A stretch of 64,000 bases of DNA from Taxillus chinensis (Eukaryota > Streptophyta > Magnoliopsida > Santalales > Loranthaceae), in NCBI GenBank assembly GCA_023512835.1, contig CM042085.1, forward strand, positions 50,587,569 to 50,651,568, written 5' to 3'. Under the pieces are notes generated by a model. It was not told the origin of the DNA, did no database searches, and worked only from the letters and a program-made list of their open reading frames with translations. The position numbers and the translations under genes were made by a program. Below are positions 30,960-41,689 of the stretch, one piece after another; the stretch's first letter is position 1; every line of letters starts with the position of its first letter.

Positions 30960-33900
30960 TCATGCATATGACCAAAGCGACTGTACATTGGGGTTGGTAT
31001 ACAGGCCTCCGATATGGGGCCTTGCAACAGGTGTGCTTCCTGCTGTTTCTCCTGAATCTTGCACAGCCCACTCATTTCTGCTGGGGAAACAAAAATTGTG
31101 ATTAGATTTAATAGAACACGATATGGCAATATCATATAAACAGAAAAAGCTTAACCCCACACAAAGGGTGGGGACTTGCATTCACTGACAGAGCAACGTC
31201 TAGACTAATTAATATTAAACTTGTGAAGCATTGTGCAGTCATTTCATTAAAACCAACCACTTTGCCAACAATTTCTACCGCATATAATTTTAACCACTGT
31301 CGCTCTAATATTAATTTAGGTTATCACCACACTATAAATGGTGTGGAACCATAAACCAACTAGATCAAGTTGTTACTTAAAGAATTCCCACAGAAATGCG
31401 GTCAAACAAGACAATGGACGCTGAAATCTTAAAACCTCCCACTTCCAAGAGCGTTTTTAAAAGTAGAGTTTATGATGTGATGGCAAGAGCGTCATAAGCG
31501 AACAAGCCGTGATGGGGAAAAGATTTACATAATTTAGAAGATATCATTTGATTTGTTAGTAGATTGTATCAGTCAGACAGCTAACTTCCATTCAATAGTT
31601 CAGCTAAATCAACTTCCATTCATCAGCTAAAGCTGGTGAATTAGTTGTCTTCTTCAGCAGAGTTTATCGTGCCATTGGTAGAAGATTTCCAAGTTGTCTA
31701 TCACTTTTTAAGGCTTAAAAATTATAATATAAGAGCCAAGTTAACAATAAATCTCATTCAAACAAATAAATCTTGTCCAGAATTTATGTATCTTATAGAC
31801 ATTTTCCATTGATGTCTTTCTCATGTTAATTACGAGCCAGGTGCCTTAGCTGCATTCAGTTGTTTTGACTCCATCAAACTTCATAAAGGTACAGCCTTAT
31901 AAAAATGAGCCAATTGTGTCCCTTTGGCTAAGGGTCCCAGAAGAAGAAAGGTGGGAACCTTACCAGGTACCACATAAGAAAATCTGGAAACAATTCCAGC
32001 ATCTCCTTTCTCCATCGAAACTACTAAATATTCTAGTCAAAATCTAATACATAGTATCACTTATAAGCTTATAGAACCAAACAAATATGTGATAAAAAAA
32101 AATATTTATTGTAAAAGATAATATATTTACATTTTTTACAAAAAAAATATATAGGACCAAGGAACACTCCATGCTAGAAGCCGACCCAACAACCCCTAAA
32201 TGAGACCAAAACTTAGGTGTTCGAGCCCCTTATATGCCCCACGCACAGATAAAGAACCCCAGGTTTTATGTGCAGGGTGAGGTTTAAACCGAAGACCTTA
32301 AGCTCTGCCGAATTTTCCAACATAATACTGGACCCACCTCAACTAACTACACTACTCCGTGGGAGCTATTTACAATTATTATGAAAATCTAATATCTTTT
32401 AAATAGATATACGTTACTGGTAATTATTGATCGTCACGAGATACATAGACAACTATGGTACAGGCCAACTCATGTTAGTAAGATATTGATTTGATGATGG
32501 TGATAGTAATGCCTGCAAGGCAGAGGCCATTGGGACAGTGAGAATGTCATATTGGTGGTGGCGATGAGCCTTCTATACAGGAGAGTACTAGGATAGCTAT
32601 AAGATAAATAAAATTTTGGCTCTTTGAGATGACACAAGAATAATAAGGTTACCCAATTGCTAATAAAATTTTGGTTCAAGGTAACCTAATCTGCTCAAAT
32701 CATACATGAATGACTCAAAAAGGTTGCAACATGTTTGTGAATGATTTTGAATACAACTGATTCGGTTAGAAATTGAACTACTCAGGTTGTTTGATTATGC
32801 GTTTATTTGTTTGAGTAGAAAGATGTAAACAAATGACTGATTGAATGAGAAAAAGAATAATAGTTGAATCAGCCAGCCTATTCCAAAAGGCAAAAATATC
32901 CTTAAAAAACTAATCATCTAACCCTATTTTTATATATACAGATAAAAATGAAAAATTACACTCAATCAGACATTAAAAGATACTATAAACACATTTAGCA
33001 TCATAGCATGCAACATTCAATAAATTTTTTTCAGCGGTGAGATTTTATTTAGCATTCAAAATTTTTCAGCACTTAATACAAATGAATACTACCTGATATT
33101 TATTAAAATAAAGCCTATGATGGCAGAATAGTTTGATTTGACAACTTTTTACAATCAATCCAAAACAAGGAAACCATAGTAAATCCCTATCTTTCTTCAT
33201 TAGAAACATAGGTCTAATCTGACAAAATTTTTACTATACATCCTAAAGTGGACTGAAAACTTAGTAAATCCCTTATCGCAAATGCATATAGACATCCAAT
33301 TATATATCTGTTGAACAATTTATATTTGGCCTTTGGATTAACAATTTCATAAATGCTGTAATACAGTTTTTTTTTTTACTTTCCCCTAAGAGACAATGAG
33401 TGTATGGCAGTCGTTAGAAACTTAAAAATTCATCACGCAAATTCGGATTCAAAAAAATATAAGAAGAGCTGCTGTTGAGACAGATATCCAGAGTGCTTTG
33501 GAAATGAGAAAATCATTTTTCCAACTCTATTAAAAAAGCATTTGAAAGTGCTATTAGTATCTCTGCAGGTTAGAAGAGCCAATCTGTAGATGTATGTGCT
33601 CCTGCCTCCCGCTCATTTGTAGGAAGAATGGAAGAGATTTGTAGATGTAACTTAACAGTTTCTATTTTCCATTTTTCAAGAGCTTCCTTTTTCTATAAAT
33701 AATAATTGAGGTTTTTATTTTCCACGTTTGGTCTCTCTAAAAAAAAAAGTTCGTCAAGATCCAGCTCAAATCAGTTTAGAATCATTCATGTCATATTTTC
33801 AGTCAGAAAGGCTTTTTACCACTACAATCAACATAGTTGAGTTCGGCGTTAGGCATTTTCACACGAAATTGAGTTCCCCAGCAGACAATTCTATTTTTAC

Positions 33901-36900
33901 TTAACACAATATGTTTCCTCGTGGCAGTCATGTGTGAGAATACATGTGTTCACATGCAATATAGAAGACAGGAAATAATTTTGTGAAAAATTTAGGTTAG
34001 CAGTCAAGGAATGTTCTAGTTCATCACTAGAGACCAACCACAAAGAAAGAGCACAGATGATACCTAAATCTAATCAGCTTCTAAATCTAAAATGTTTCAA
34101 TAATGGCAGAAACCCCATCTAAGAGTTCTTATTTTGACTCAGGCATGGAAAAATCTTGAACTAGTGTTCTAAACTATTGACATTTTAGTTTATAATTCAC
34201 TTACTTGGGCCAAGAGTCAGTTGAAGACTGGTCAAATGGATGATTCACCACAGAAACTCTTGGACTCCCATGAATAGTCTGATTGCCAGTAGTTTCCTTC
34301 AGAGGATTAAGATAGAAATGGTTATCACCACCTGATGAAGGCTGTGAGAAGGCACTTTGAGCCCACGGATCATGATCACTTGAACGAGAGAAAGAGCTAA
34401 ACATCCCACTATTTTGGCCATTGCAAGGAAAAAATTTCTGAGAATGGATCCCAGAGACAGCTTGTTCCTCTTTTGTAAAAAGTGATTCCATTGTTCTATG
34501 AGATGAAGGATGCACTGCATCTTCCTTGTTTGATCTGTTCAGCTCTGCAGGTACAAGCCAATTAGCTGCTCCACCTACCAAACCTAAACCATTGTGGACA
34601 AGAGGAGAGGCATTCCACATTTGCCATGTTCCCTTTTCATTGGTGTTAGATGAGTCATCAATAGAGGAAGTATGCACATCTTGAGCCCTAGGGGTATGGA
34701 CTCGATTAGAATTAGCATGCCTATCATCCAAAATCCGCAATCTAGAAATTGGAGATTCAATTGCAGATGACCTACTAAATTCAGAGGAAGCGGATACATT
34801 TTTTAGGCCATGAGGCCTTTCAATCCCCAAGTCCATCTGAAAGTTTTCAAGTGACTCTGAAACAGGCCCAAGTAATGACACTGGATCGGGATCATAACAT
34901 GGATCTTCAAAAATATCTGGTTCCTCTGGTAAAATATCACAGCATGCTTCTCCCAAGCAAGGAAATATGGAGTTAGTTTCCGATGGAAATCCAGCACTAC
35001 TACTGCATCCATTCTGAATGGTTGGTAGGGTAAAAGGTGATGGAAGCCCAAAATTGATAGGAGTCTCAAATGATTGTGTTAATTGTGATTGGTTGGATAA
35101 CTGTGGCATTCGGCAATCTGCTTGTGATTTTGTATTCGGTCGCCTTATGACATTCACACTCAAGGATGGAGGAACAGCAGCAGTGGAGCGTGTAAATAAT
35201 TGTTGCCATGACTTTCTAGGGGCAGCCAATAGCAGTGGATCTGAAACCACCTGGCATACAAAGCTATATAGTGTTAATCTAGGCTAAACACCTGATAATT
35301 GATGACAACTTTTCGTGTTGCCAACAGCTAGAGAGCCTGCCAGTCCCTAATGTAGCCAATAGTCTTTATATGGTCAAAAAAATCATATAAATTGCAAGAA
35401 AGAACTAAGATTTTCCTCAACAACAATAAGTGATCTTTCTAATATGACATCACTCATGGGCCAGCCAATATATTTTAAAAGAATCTGATGATCCATACGC
35501 TCTAGGGGCCATGGAGCAAGGACCATTCATTGCCTAAAAAGACAATAAATAGGATGGCATTCTGACCACAAGATATGTTTCCATAACCCATAGAGCAGGG
35601 TATACTAGATTAACTATCCCATACCTTGCCCCAGTTTATAACAAAAGAACGGAAAATGAGACATTTGTGAGTAAAATAGGGAAAAGGAACATACAGGATG
35701 ATGAGTATTCTTTTCATCTCCGTTCATGCCTACTTTCCCAGCCAGATGTTCAGGTACACATGACTCTCGCCTATTGATGGAAGCCTGGCCATGATTTACA
35801 AAACCATCAGATTTGTTCTCTTTTGAAGCAGTAATATCAGCAGTATTACTACTCTTTCCAAAAATGCTTCCTCCGCTAAAGGCTTTAGAAGATGATAAAA
35901 AAGTACCCCTCATACAATCTAGATATCTGGTTCCAGCATTTCCCCTGTTATAACCATTCAAAGCGTTAACCTTTAATCCATGTCCTTCAATGCTGGGGTT
36001 CTTGACACTTTCAGTCCCAATTTGTTGATGTTCTCGTTGATCAATCTCGCTCTTTTTCTCAGGTTCACGTTTCTTCTCATTTTCCTTACCTGCTCTTTTT
36101 TCAAGTTCTTCCACATCAGAGTTGCTCTTACTAGAGTTCTTGTCTTTATCCTTCCTTTTTTCCTGCAGTCTTTTCTCCGCCCCTTTTTTGCTTTCTTTTT
36201 CCTTGGCAGGCACTGATCCTTTCCTGCGATCCTTCTCAGCCCCGGTCTTCTCATCCCTCAGTCTCCTACGTTCCTCAACCAACCTCGCAACCTCCTCCCT
36301 CTGCTTTCTCTCTTCCTCCTCCAGAAGTTCCCTCTCTAACCTAGCTTGTCTTTTTTCTTCAGCTTTTCTCCTGGCCTTTTCTCCTCTACTCTCCTGAAAA
36401 CTGGCTCCATTATAAGCTCTCTTAGTCAAAATTTCCTTCCGTTCAGCATCCAATGAATTGTCGTCCCCTGATGTGCTGGTCCTAAATATCTTTCTCCAAA
36501 GCCACCTCAAACTCAGGAAGAATGACGCCAACAGCTTGCAAGCAAATATAACAATGCGTGAATAAGATTTCTCAGCCAGGCACTGGTTATGACGAGGGAA
36601 AAACCCACCTGGATCCCCCCTCCAATATGTTGGCTTACCCACAAAAGAACCACTAGGGCAATTACAATTCTCTAACCAATCCTGCCCACATACCCAACCA
36701 TTTTCAGACCATTTTCCACTTGGCATCTTCCCACCCTTCCCCAACAAATCCTTCATTATCCCAGAATTTGAAACCCGCATCCCTGGCATCACGGGCAGGT
36801 CCAAAACCGGTCTCTTTGAAATATGCCCACAATAAGAACACATAAACCGGCTGCCAGCAGGGTTTTGATCCTTGTATGGAGTCAAGCAGTTACGGCAGCA

Positions 36901-37197
36901 GCGCGTAGCTTTTTTCCGGAGCTTATCAAATTCGATAGCCTCAAGCCTCTCTCTCTCCCTGAGCCGAGCATTCCTGCGAACCCGCCAAACTGACAGCTGC
37001 GGCATCAAAAACTCGTACCAGAAGAGGGTGACCAAAAGCACAGACACACAGGCAAGCCTGGGGGACGTAATCTCAAACCTGAAATCCGGGGGCAACAGCT
37101 GCGACAGAGCCCACAGCCCTATGAGTGGAATCACTAACCACGGAAGCATGGTAGCAACCCTACGAGACCACTTTTGGATCAGGCACAGTATACACAT
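30960..37197 (-). CDS. Plant 'stress response protein NST1-like', three coding exons, about 889 aa
   Basis: Exon 1 37197-35695, exon 2 35250-34205, exon 3 31080-30960 (minus strand) sum to 2,670 bases, exactly 890 codons with the TGA. Donors are CCT|GTATGT and CAA|GTAAGTG. Acceptors are TATGCCAG|GTGG and TTTCCCCAG|CAG. Start MCILCLIQKWSRR at 37197 is preferred over an upstream in-frame ATG (37299), which lies before a good 3' splice site in the 5' UTR. Hydrophobic segments at about 17-36, 48-66 and 214-234 suggest a membrane protein. A zinc-ribbon-like C-x2-C...C-x2-C sits at 101/104/120/123. An Arg/Glu/Lys-rich coiled coil spans about 290-400. The disordered C-terminal half ends IGGLYTNPNVQSLWSYA, a tail I recognise from this plant family. 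The name comes from weak similarity to yeast Nst1 and no biochemical role is established. It is the only intact gene seen here. Confidence 0.85.
31081..34204 (-). other. Intron 2 of the NST1-like gene (3.1 kb)
   Basis: The donor GTAAGTG at 34204 and acceptor at 31081 are strong. The acceptor is a tandem CAGCAG, so exon 3 could begin at 31080 or 31077, changing one residue without shifting frame. The intron is AT-rich. A patch at 32155-32340 with GTGTTCGAGCCCC and GGTTTAAACC looks like decayed SINE or tRNA-derived sequence. No gene was seen inside. Confidence 0.75.
35251..35694 (-). other. Intron 1 of the NST1-like gene
   Basis: 444 bp, donor GTATGT at 35694 and acceptor GCCAG at 35251, phase 0. 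Exon 1 sense stays open past the donor (VCSFSLFYSQ), but those residues are not family-like and the frame does not connect to exon 2. Confidence 0.82.
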
Positions 37198-37273
37198 TAT
37201 CCACCTAACACACGCCCACCTTTTCCCCAACCGAAGCTGAAGCTGAATCGATTCCAAAGAACAGAAACAAACC

Positions 37274-37542
37274 CTAGAGAGTAAAGTACATGGCAACAAT
37301 TTCCCAACAAAACAAACAAAACCCTACCCCTGACAGGATCGAATGATTTATAGAAACCTCCAGACCTGACAATTCATTCAATTGAACAGCCCAGAATCAA
37401 TGAATTAAGAACAAAAAAAAAAAGACAGCGACCGCGACGCATTAATTAAGGTCCCTACAGACAGCGATCAGAGGAGGCGAGCAGAAAAGACAGAAACAAT
37501 ATTAATAGCAATCGAAGGGGGGAGGTTATTTCATAGACTTAC
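37274..37542 (-). other. Probable 5'-UTR intron of the NST1-like gene
   Basis: The minus strand has donor TCC|GTAAGTC at 37542 and a pyrimidine-rich acceptor CTTTACTCTCTAG at 37274, 76 bases before the start codon. This would remove the upstream in-frame ATG at 37299. Inferred from splice signals only. Confidence 0.5.
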
Positions 37543-37599
37543 GGATTGGGGGCGCAGAATGGCCGGAGAACCTGTCGGATTCGTGTCGGAGTCGAAGGC

Positions 37600-39368
37600 G
37601 GTGTCGGCTGATTTGTATGGAGGGCCAGGGGGGTCGGTCGGTCGGTCACTGTTTCGGTCGTTCGTTGGTTTGGTTGGTTTGTTATTATTATTATTTTCTA
37701 GGAAAATTCTATCACCAACATAAAAAGGGGCAAGAGGCGGTCAGGGAAATTATTAAAAAATTATTATTATTTAATTTGATTATTCGACCATTGTTTTTCT
37801 TCTTTTTTAAACAGTATTTATTATGTAAGCGATTTTTGAACCGGGTTCGGGACCGGAGCGTTTCAGATTTCTGGAAGCAAACCGGCCTGACAGTTGTAGC
37901 TCATAACTGAGCCGTTGGCGGCTAGGGGCAAACATTACCATTTTTTTTATTTTATTTTATTTGTTGGTGTAGGGATTGCAATGAGGCCGGTTATATCGGG
38001 TACCCGTCTCGCCCGACCCTATTGGGATGGGTTTCGGGTAATATGATTTTCATAGACGGGACAAGTTCGGAATAGGAGTGACCTGCCCCGTTGCCATCCC
38101 TAGGGGGAGTGGTTGTTCGAATTCCATACATATCCATATCTTATGATTGTTTTCTATCATTTTTATTTTTTATTGCGCCGATGATGTGGCTACTCGAAAC
38201 TCAAACAAATTGGCAATGGCAATTTGTCTTGTTTTTTGCGAGATTTCGTTCTATTCCAAAATAGAGTGAGTTTTTTCTTTTTTTGAAATTTTTGAGGCGA
38301 TGGAAAACGGGGTGAATATATTTTGTCCTGGAGTACGGGACGGAGCATGCTTGCTTCCCCTGCGGATATTGCCCGTTCCCATTATACCCTAATAACCCTA
38401 CTCTATCACGGTCCAGCCCCACGAACCCCCGCACAACCTGCCAACCCGGCCTGCTCAGCCCGCCCATGCGCCTAGGAATAAATCCTGGTAAAATAAATGT
38501 TACTAGGAAGGTTTGAACTTAGAACCCTCTCCTTACCAGTGAAGCTATCTAACCATTAAGTTAAATCTATTTTATTTCCAATGCTTATGTAAATAATATA
38601 TATATTTATTATATAACATATAAATAATATTAATATTAATAAAAAGTGCATGCTTTACTTTAAAAATAAAAGTAATTACAAAGTATATATATATTTGTAT
38701 TATAATAAAAAATAAATATACTATTGCTATTTTGATATAAAATATAAATTAATTAGATTCAGATATAGTTTTTAATTTATTAATAAGTTGATTATTATTA
38801 AGTTATTCAATCAAATATTATTTGATTAAAAATGTATTAATATTTAAACTAATAATATTATTTAAATGGTTCATTACTTTTAATTCAAATAGGAAATGTA
38901 TACTATCAAATGTCAAGACTCAAAAACTTACTCTCACCGTGCATGACTCATATCACGCATAAAATAATTTATGGATACCAGTCATAGGCTTAGTTTGATA
39001 ATGTTGTGCTTTTAGAAAAAATTGTTTTTAGTTGTGCTGAAAAAATAAGCTACTATGAAAATAAGTAGGCGAGTATTTGGTAAAATATAATTTTAAAAGT
39101 GCTTTAAAATTTAAAAGAAGGTGATAAGTGTTTAGTAAATTAAAAACGAAAGTGTTGTAGAAATTTAAAAGACGAAACTAACCTTCTTAATTGTATTATA
39201 ATTTTTTATAAATAACATTTAAAAAATAAAACTTAGCCTATCCCATCTCCCTTCACGCCACCCTCCCTCTCCCATTCCTGCCACCCCCTCCCCCATCCCC
39301 GTTATCCTCCCTCCCTCATCCCCACGCCCCCTTACGCTGCGCTCCCCCTCCCAACCTCCTCCTCTCCC
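37600..39368. other. Intergenic region upstream of the NST1-like gene
   Basis: It holds the promoter of the minus-strand gene (37600-37950), GC-rich MITE-like DNA (37970-38470), a strongly AT-rich stretch (38570-39230) and a pyrimidine-rich block (39230-39368). 38508-38570, with GGTTTGAACTTAGAACC, looks like a decayed tRNA-derived SINE. I see no gene. Confidence 0.5.
37970..38102. mobile_element. Possible hAT-type MITE
   Basis: TAGGGATTGCAATG at 37970 and the inverted CGTTGCCATCCCTA ending at 38102 form imperfect terminal inverted repeats around a GC-rich core (GGGTACCCGTCTCGCCC). Similar ends and cores occur in short hAT elements of plants. No convincing 8-bp target duplication is visible. 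Related GC-rich sequence at 38330-38470 may belong to a larger version. Confidence 0.4.
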
Positions 39369-40417
39369 TGTCATGCCCCGGATTTTCAACCCGAGGAAAC
39401 TGGTTCGTGACTCCCCTTTATCACGCAGTGGATAAGGGGTTAGGATAAATAATTCCACAAACATCATAAACATCCACAATAATTTTCCACAAGGCAATCC
39501 ACATATATTTATTAAATTCGAATCTCTTTTACATCGTTTCTCCATTGGGGTTACAATAGTTCCTCAAAATAACACAATACAAAAACAACAAAACAGTAAA
39601 CTCAGTCTTTCATCCTGGGTGTCCCACCTAACGCCTATAGGTTCATGAAAAGAAAACAAATCACAACAGGAGGGGTGAGCAACCACAGCTTAATAGGGAT
39701 CATGTCTCCCCAACCCATCCCATGCTCCTAGCTTCTACATGATGACATGCACAAGTGAAGTGTCGTGGCAATAAAACATAAACAGGTTATGAACAACATT
39801 TATAATTAAAGTAACACATAGGCAAGCACAACCATAGCCACAGTCACACAAGCTTCCACAACCACAGCCACGCAGGCTCTACAGCCACACAGACTACCAT
39901 AGTTCCACAACATATTTACAAGCACAACACAGTAATACACATTCATAACACATCAAATAAACACAAGCATTCAACATCCATCACCCAAGCCATTTTTAGG
40001 GTCAAGTTCACATGAAAGATTATCAACCACAACCCTCTTATAATTCCCAAGTTCCCCCTCTAAACTCTACCACGAAACTATCTCGCACGAACGTAACCCC
40101 ACCATGAAACGAACCCTTCATCCCCACTAACCCCAGACTCATCAACATCCACAAGCACAACCTGCCAATGAAGGCTAACATTCATATAGGAGATCACACC
40201 TATATGAATTTACATATAGATATACATGCATACTAATTACCTCAAGGTCTAACCCTAGAACAAGTTCAAGAGGTACAGAATCCCTACCTCGAGTTCAGTA
40301 GCGTTAGGTTTTGGAATCGAAAGATCCTCCTGGCTCCTTGCTCCTCTCCAAAGGCGCCTCTCTCTCCAAGAGTGCACTGGCCTCGAAGAACACACTGGCA
40401 ACGAACACACCAAGAAT

Positions 40418-40468
<51 letters not shown>
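40418..40468. repeat. (CT)n microsatellite
   Basis: About 25 CT units in LTR C. Frames made of alternating Arg-Glu on the minus strand are artefacts of it. Confidence 0.95.
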
Positions 40469-40473
<5 letters not shown>

Positions 40474-40546
40474 GGCAGCTTTAGAAGAACAAAACCCTAA
40501 AAAAATTGAAAAACAAAAAATCGTATCGAGGATATATTGCCGCAGA

Positions 40547-40890
40547 GATGACGTCGACCAAAAATAGGCGGGATTGACCACATCGACCACCCTTTTCTCA
40601 CATCGACCAGACCCCACATTGACCAAACTTCACATCGCACAAGGTTGATCTCAAGCTAGGTTGACCCGTCGACTTCACATCGACCACTCTTTCGCATCGA
40701 CCAACACACGGGAAAGCTCTCAGGAAACTGAACTTGGTCAATCTCGACCACGTCGACCACACATCGACCCCATGTCGAAATTAATCTCGCATTGACCATA
40801 GCTCAAACGACACACGTCGACCACGTCAACCGCTTATTCTACTAGGTCGACCACATCGACCTTTGCCACACCGACCAAGGCTGTATCAAC
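40547..40890. repeat. CGACCA-rich short-word repeat in LTR C
   Basis: Around 20 degenerate copies of CATCGACCA, CGTCGACCA and similar words at irregular spacing. Part of it recurs at 50645-50790. Confidence 0.75.
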
Positions 40891-41689
40891 CAACCTACAC
40901 ACGAAAATTCCAACTCAATTTTCTCCAAAATAATTTGGCTTTTAGGGTGCTGCCCCAGAATCCCCGTAAGGGGCGCTGCCCTCTTGACCCTTGCTCGCTG
41001 ACCGGGCAGCACGATCCCCACTAAGGTGCTACACCCTCGAACTCCCACTAACCGTCTGGACAAGAGTCCTTGCCCAAACACACAACTTAATAACTCATCT
41101 AATCCACAAATACAGGTTATTACATCAGACCCAGTAAGGAAAGGATGGGGAGCCCTGAAGATTGAGTTCTCTGGATAGGCACTGACTACTGTCATATTGA
41201 TCGAACAGTGCCTGATGTGCAAGAAGTCGACTTATGACTCCATTAGTCATGAGCAAATGTAGATCGCATATAGTGTAGTAAGCAAGAGAAAATTAGACTA
41301 GGGAACTATGCTACACAATATGCTCAAGTCACGGAATGATCTGAGGTGCTTTGGTCTCATAAAGTTCTAATAATCGGTAAGGGAGCCCCGAGTAAATCGG
41401 GCATTACAGGCCCAGACCTACATTCCACGAATGACTATCTCAAAAACACCCAAATGCCTTTAGATCCTCCCCACCTTAGGACTTTTGTTTCAAATAAAAC
41501 ACAAGTCTCAAAGACTTAAGATCTTAGCACCGCACAACAACAAGACAAAAAATATGATCATCAACATGATCACCAACCACAGGCAAGCAACTCACAACAA
41601 GCCAAAAAGGCTCACAGAAGCCAGCACCACAAACAACAATAAACCACATCTCAAACAACATATGCAAAACAAATGCATAAACATAACTC

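Larger units (their letters stand above)
39369..41408 (-). repeat. Gypsy LTR C
   Basis: In plus coordinates TGTCATGCCCCGGAT to GGGCATTACA (2,040 bp), so it is a minus-strand LTR. Its beginning matches the reverse complement of the end of LTR E, and a block at 40165-40220 (CATATAGGAGATCACACC) is shared with F and E. It contains a (CT)n tract (40418-40468) and many CATCGACCA/CGTCGACCA words (40547-40890). No matching partner LTR or target duplication is seen, so it may be a solo LTR. Part of it (40733-41371) is duplicated at 50641-51287. Confidence 0.7.

Noticed and set aside
34299..35069. Additional overlapping frames within exon 2 of the NST1-like gene
   Set aside because: Shadows of the real coding frame. 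The splice signals and conserved C-terminal tail support only the frame annotated.
38508..38570. tRNA gene suggested by GGTTTGAACTTAGAACC
   Set aside because: A box-B-like element is present but no cloverleaf or acceptor stem can be formed. More likely a decayed SINE.
40255..40626. Arg-Glu repeat protein on the minus strand
   Set aside because: Encoded by the (CT)n microsatellite in LTR C.
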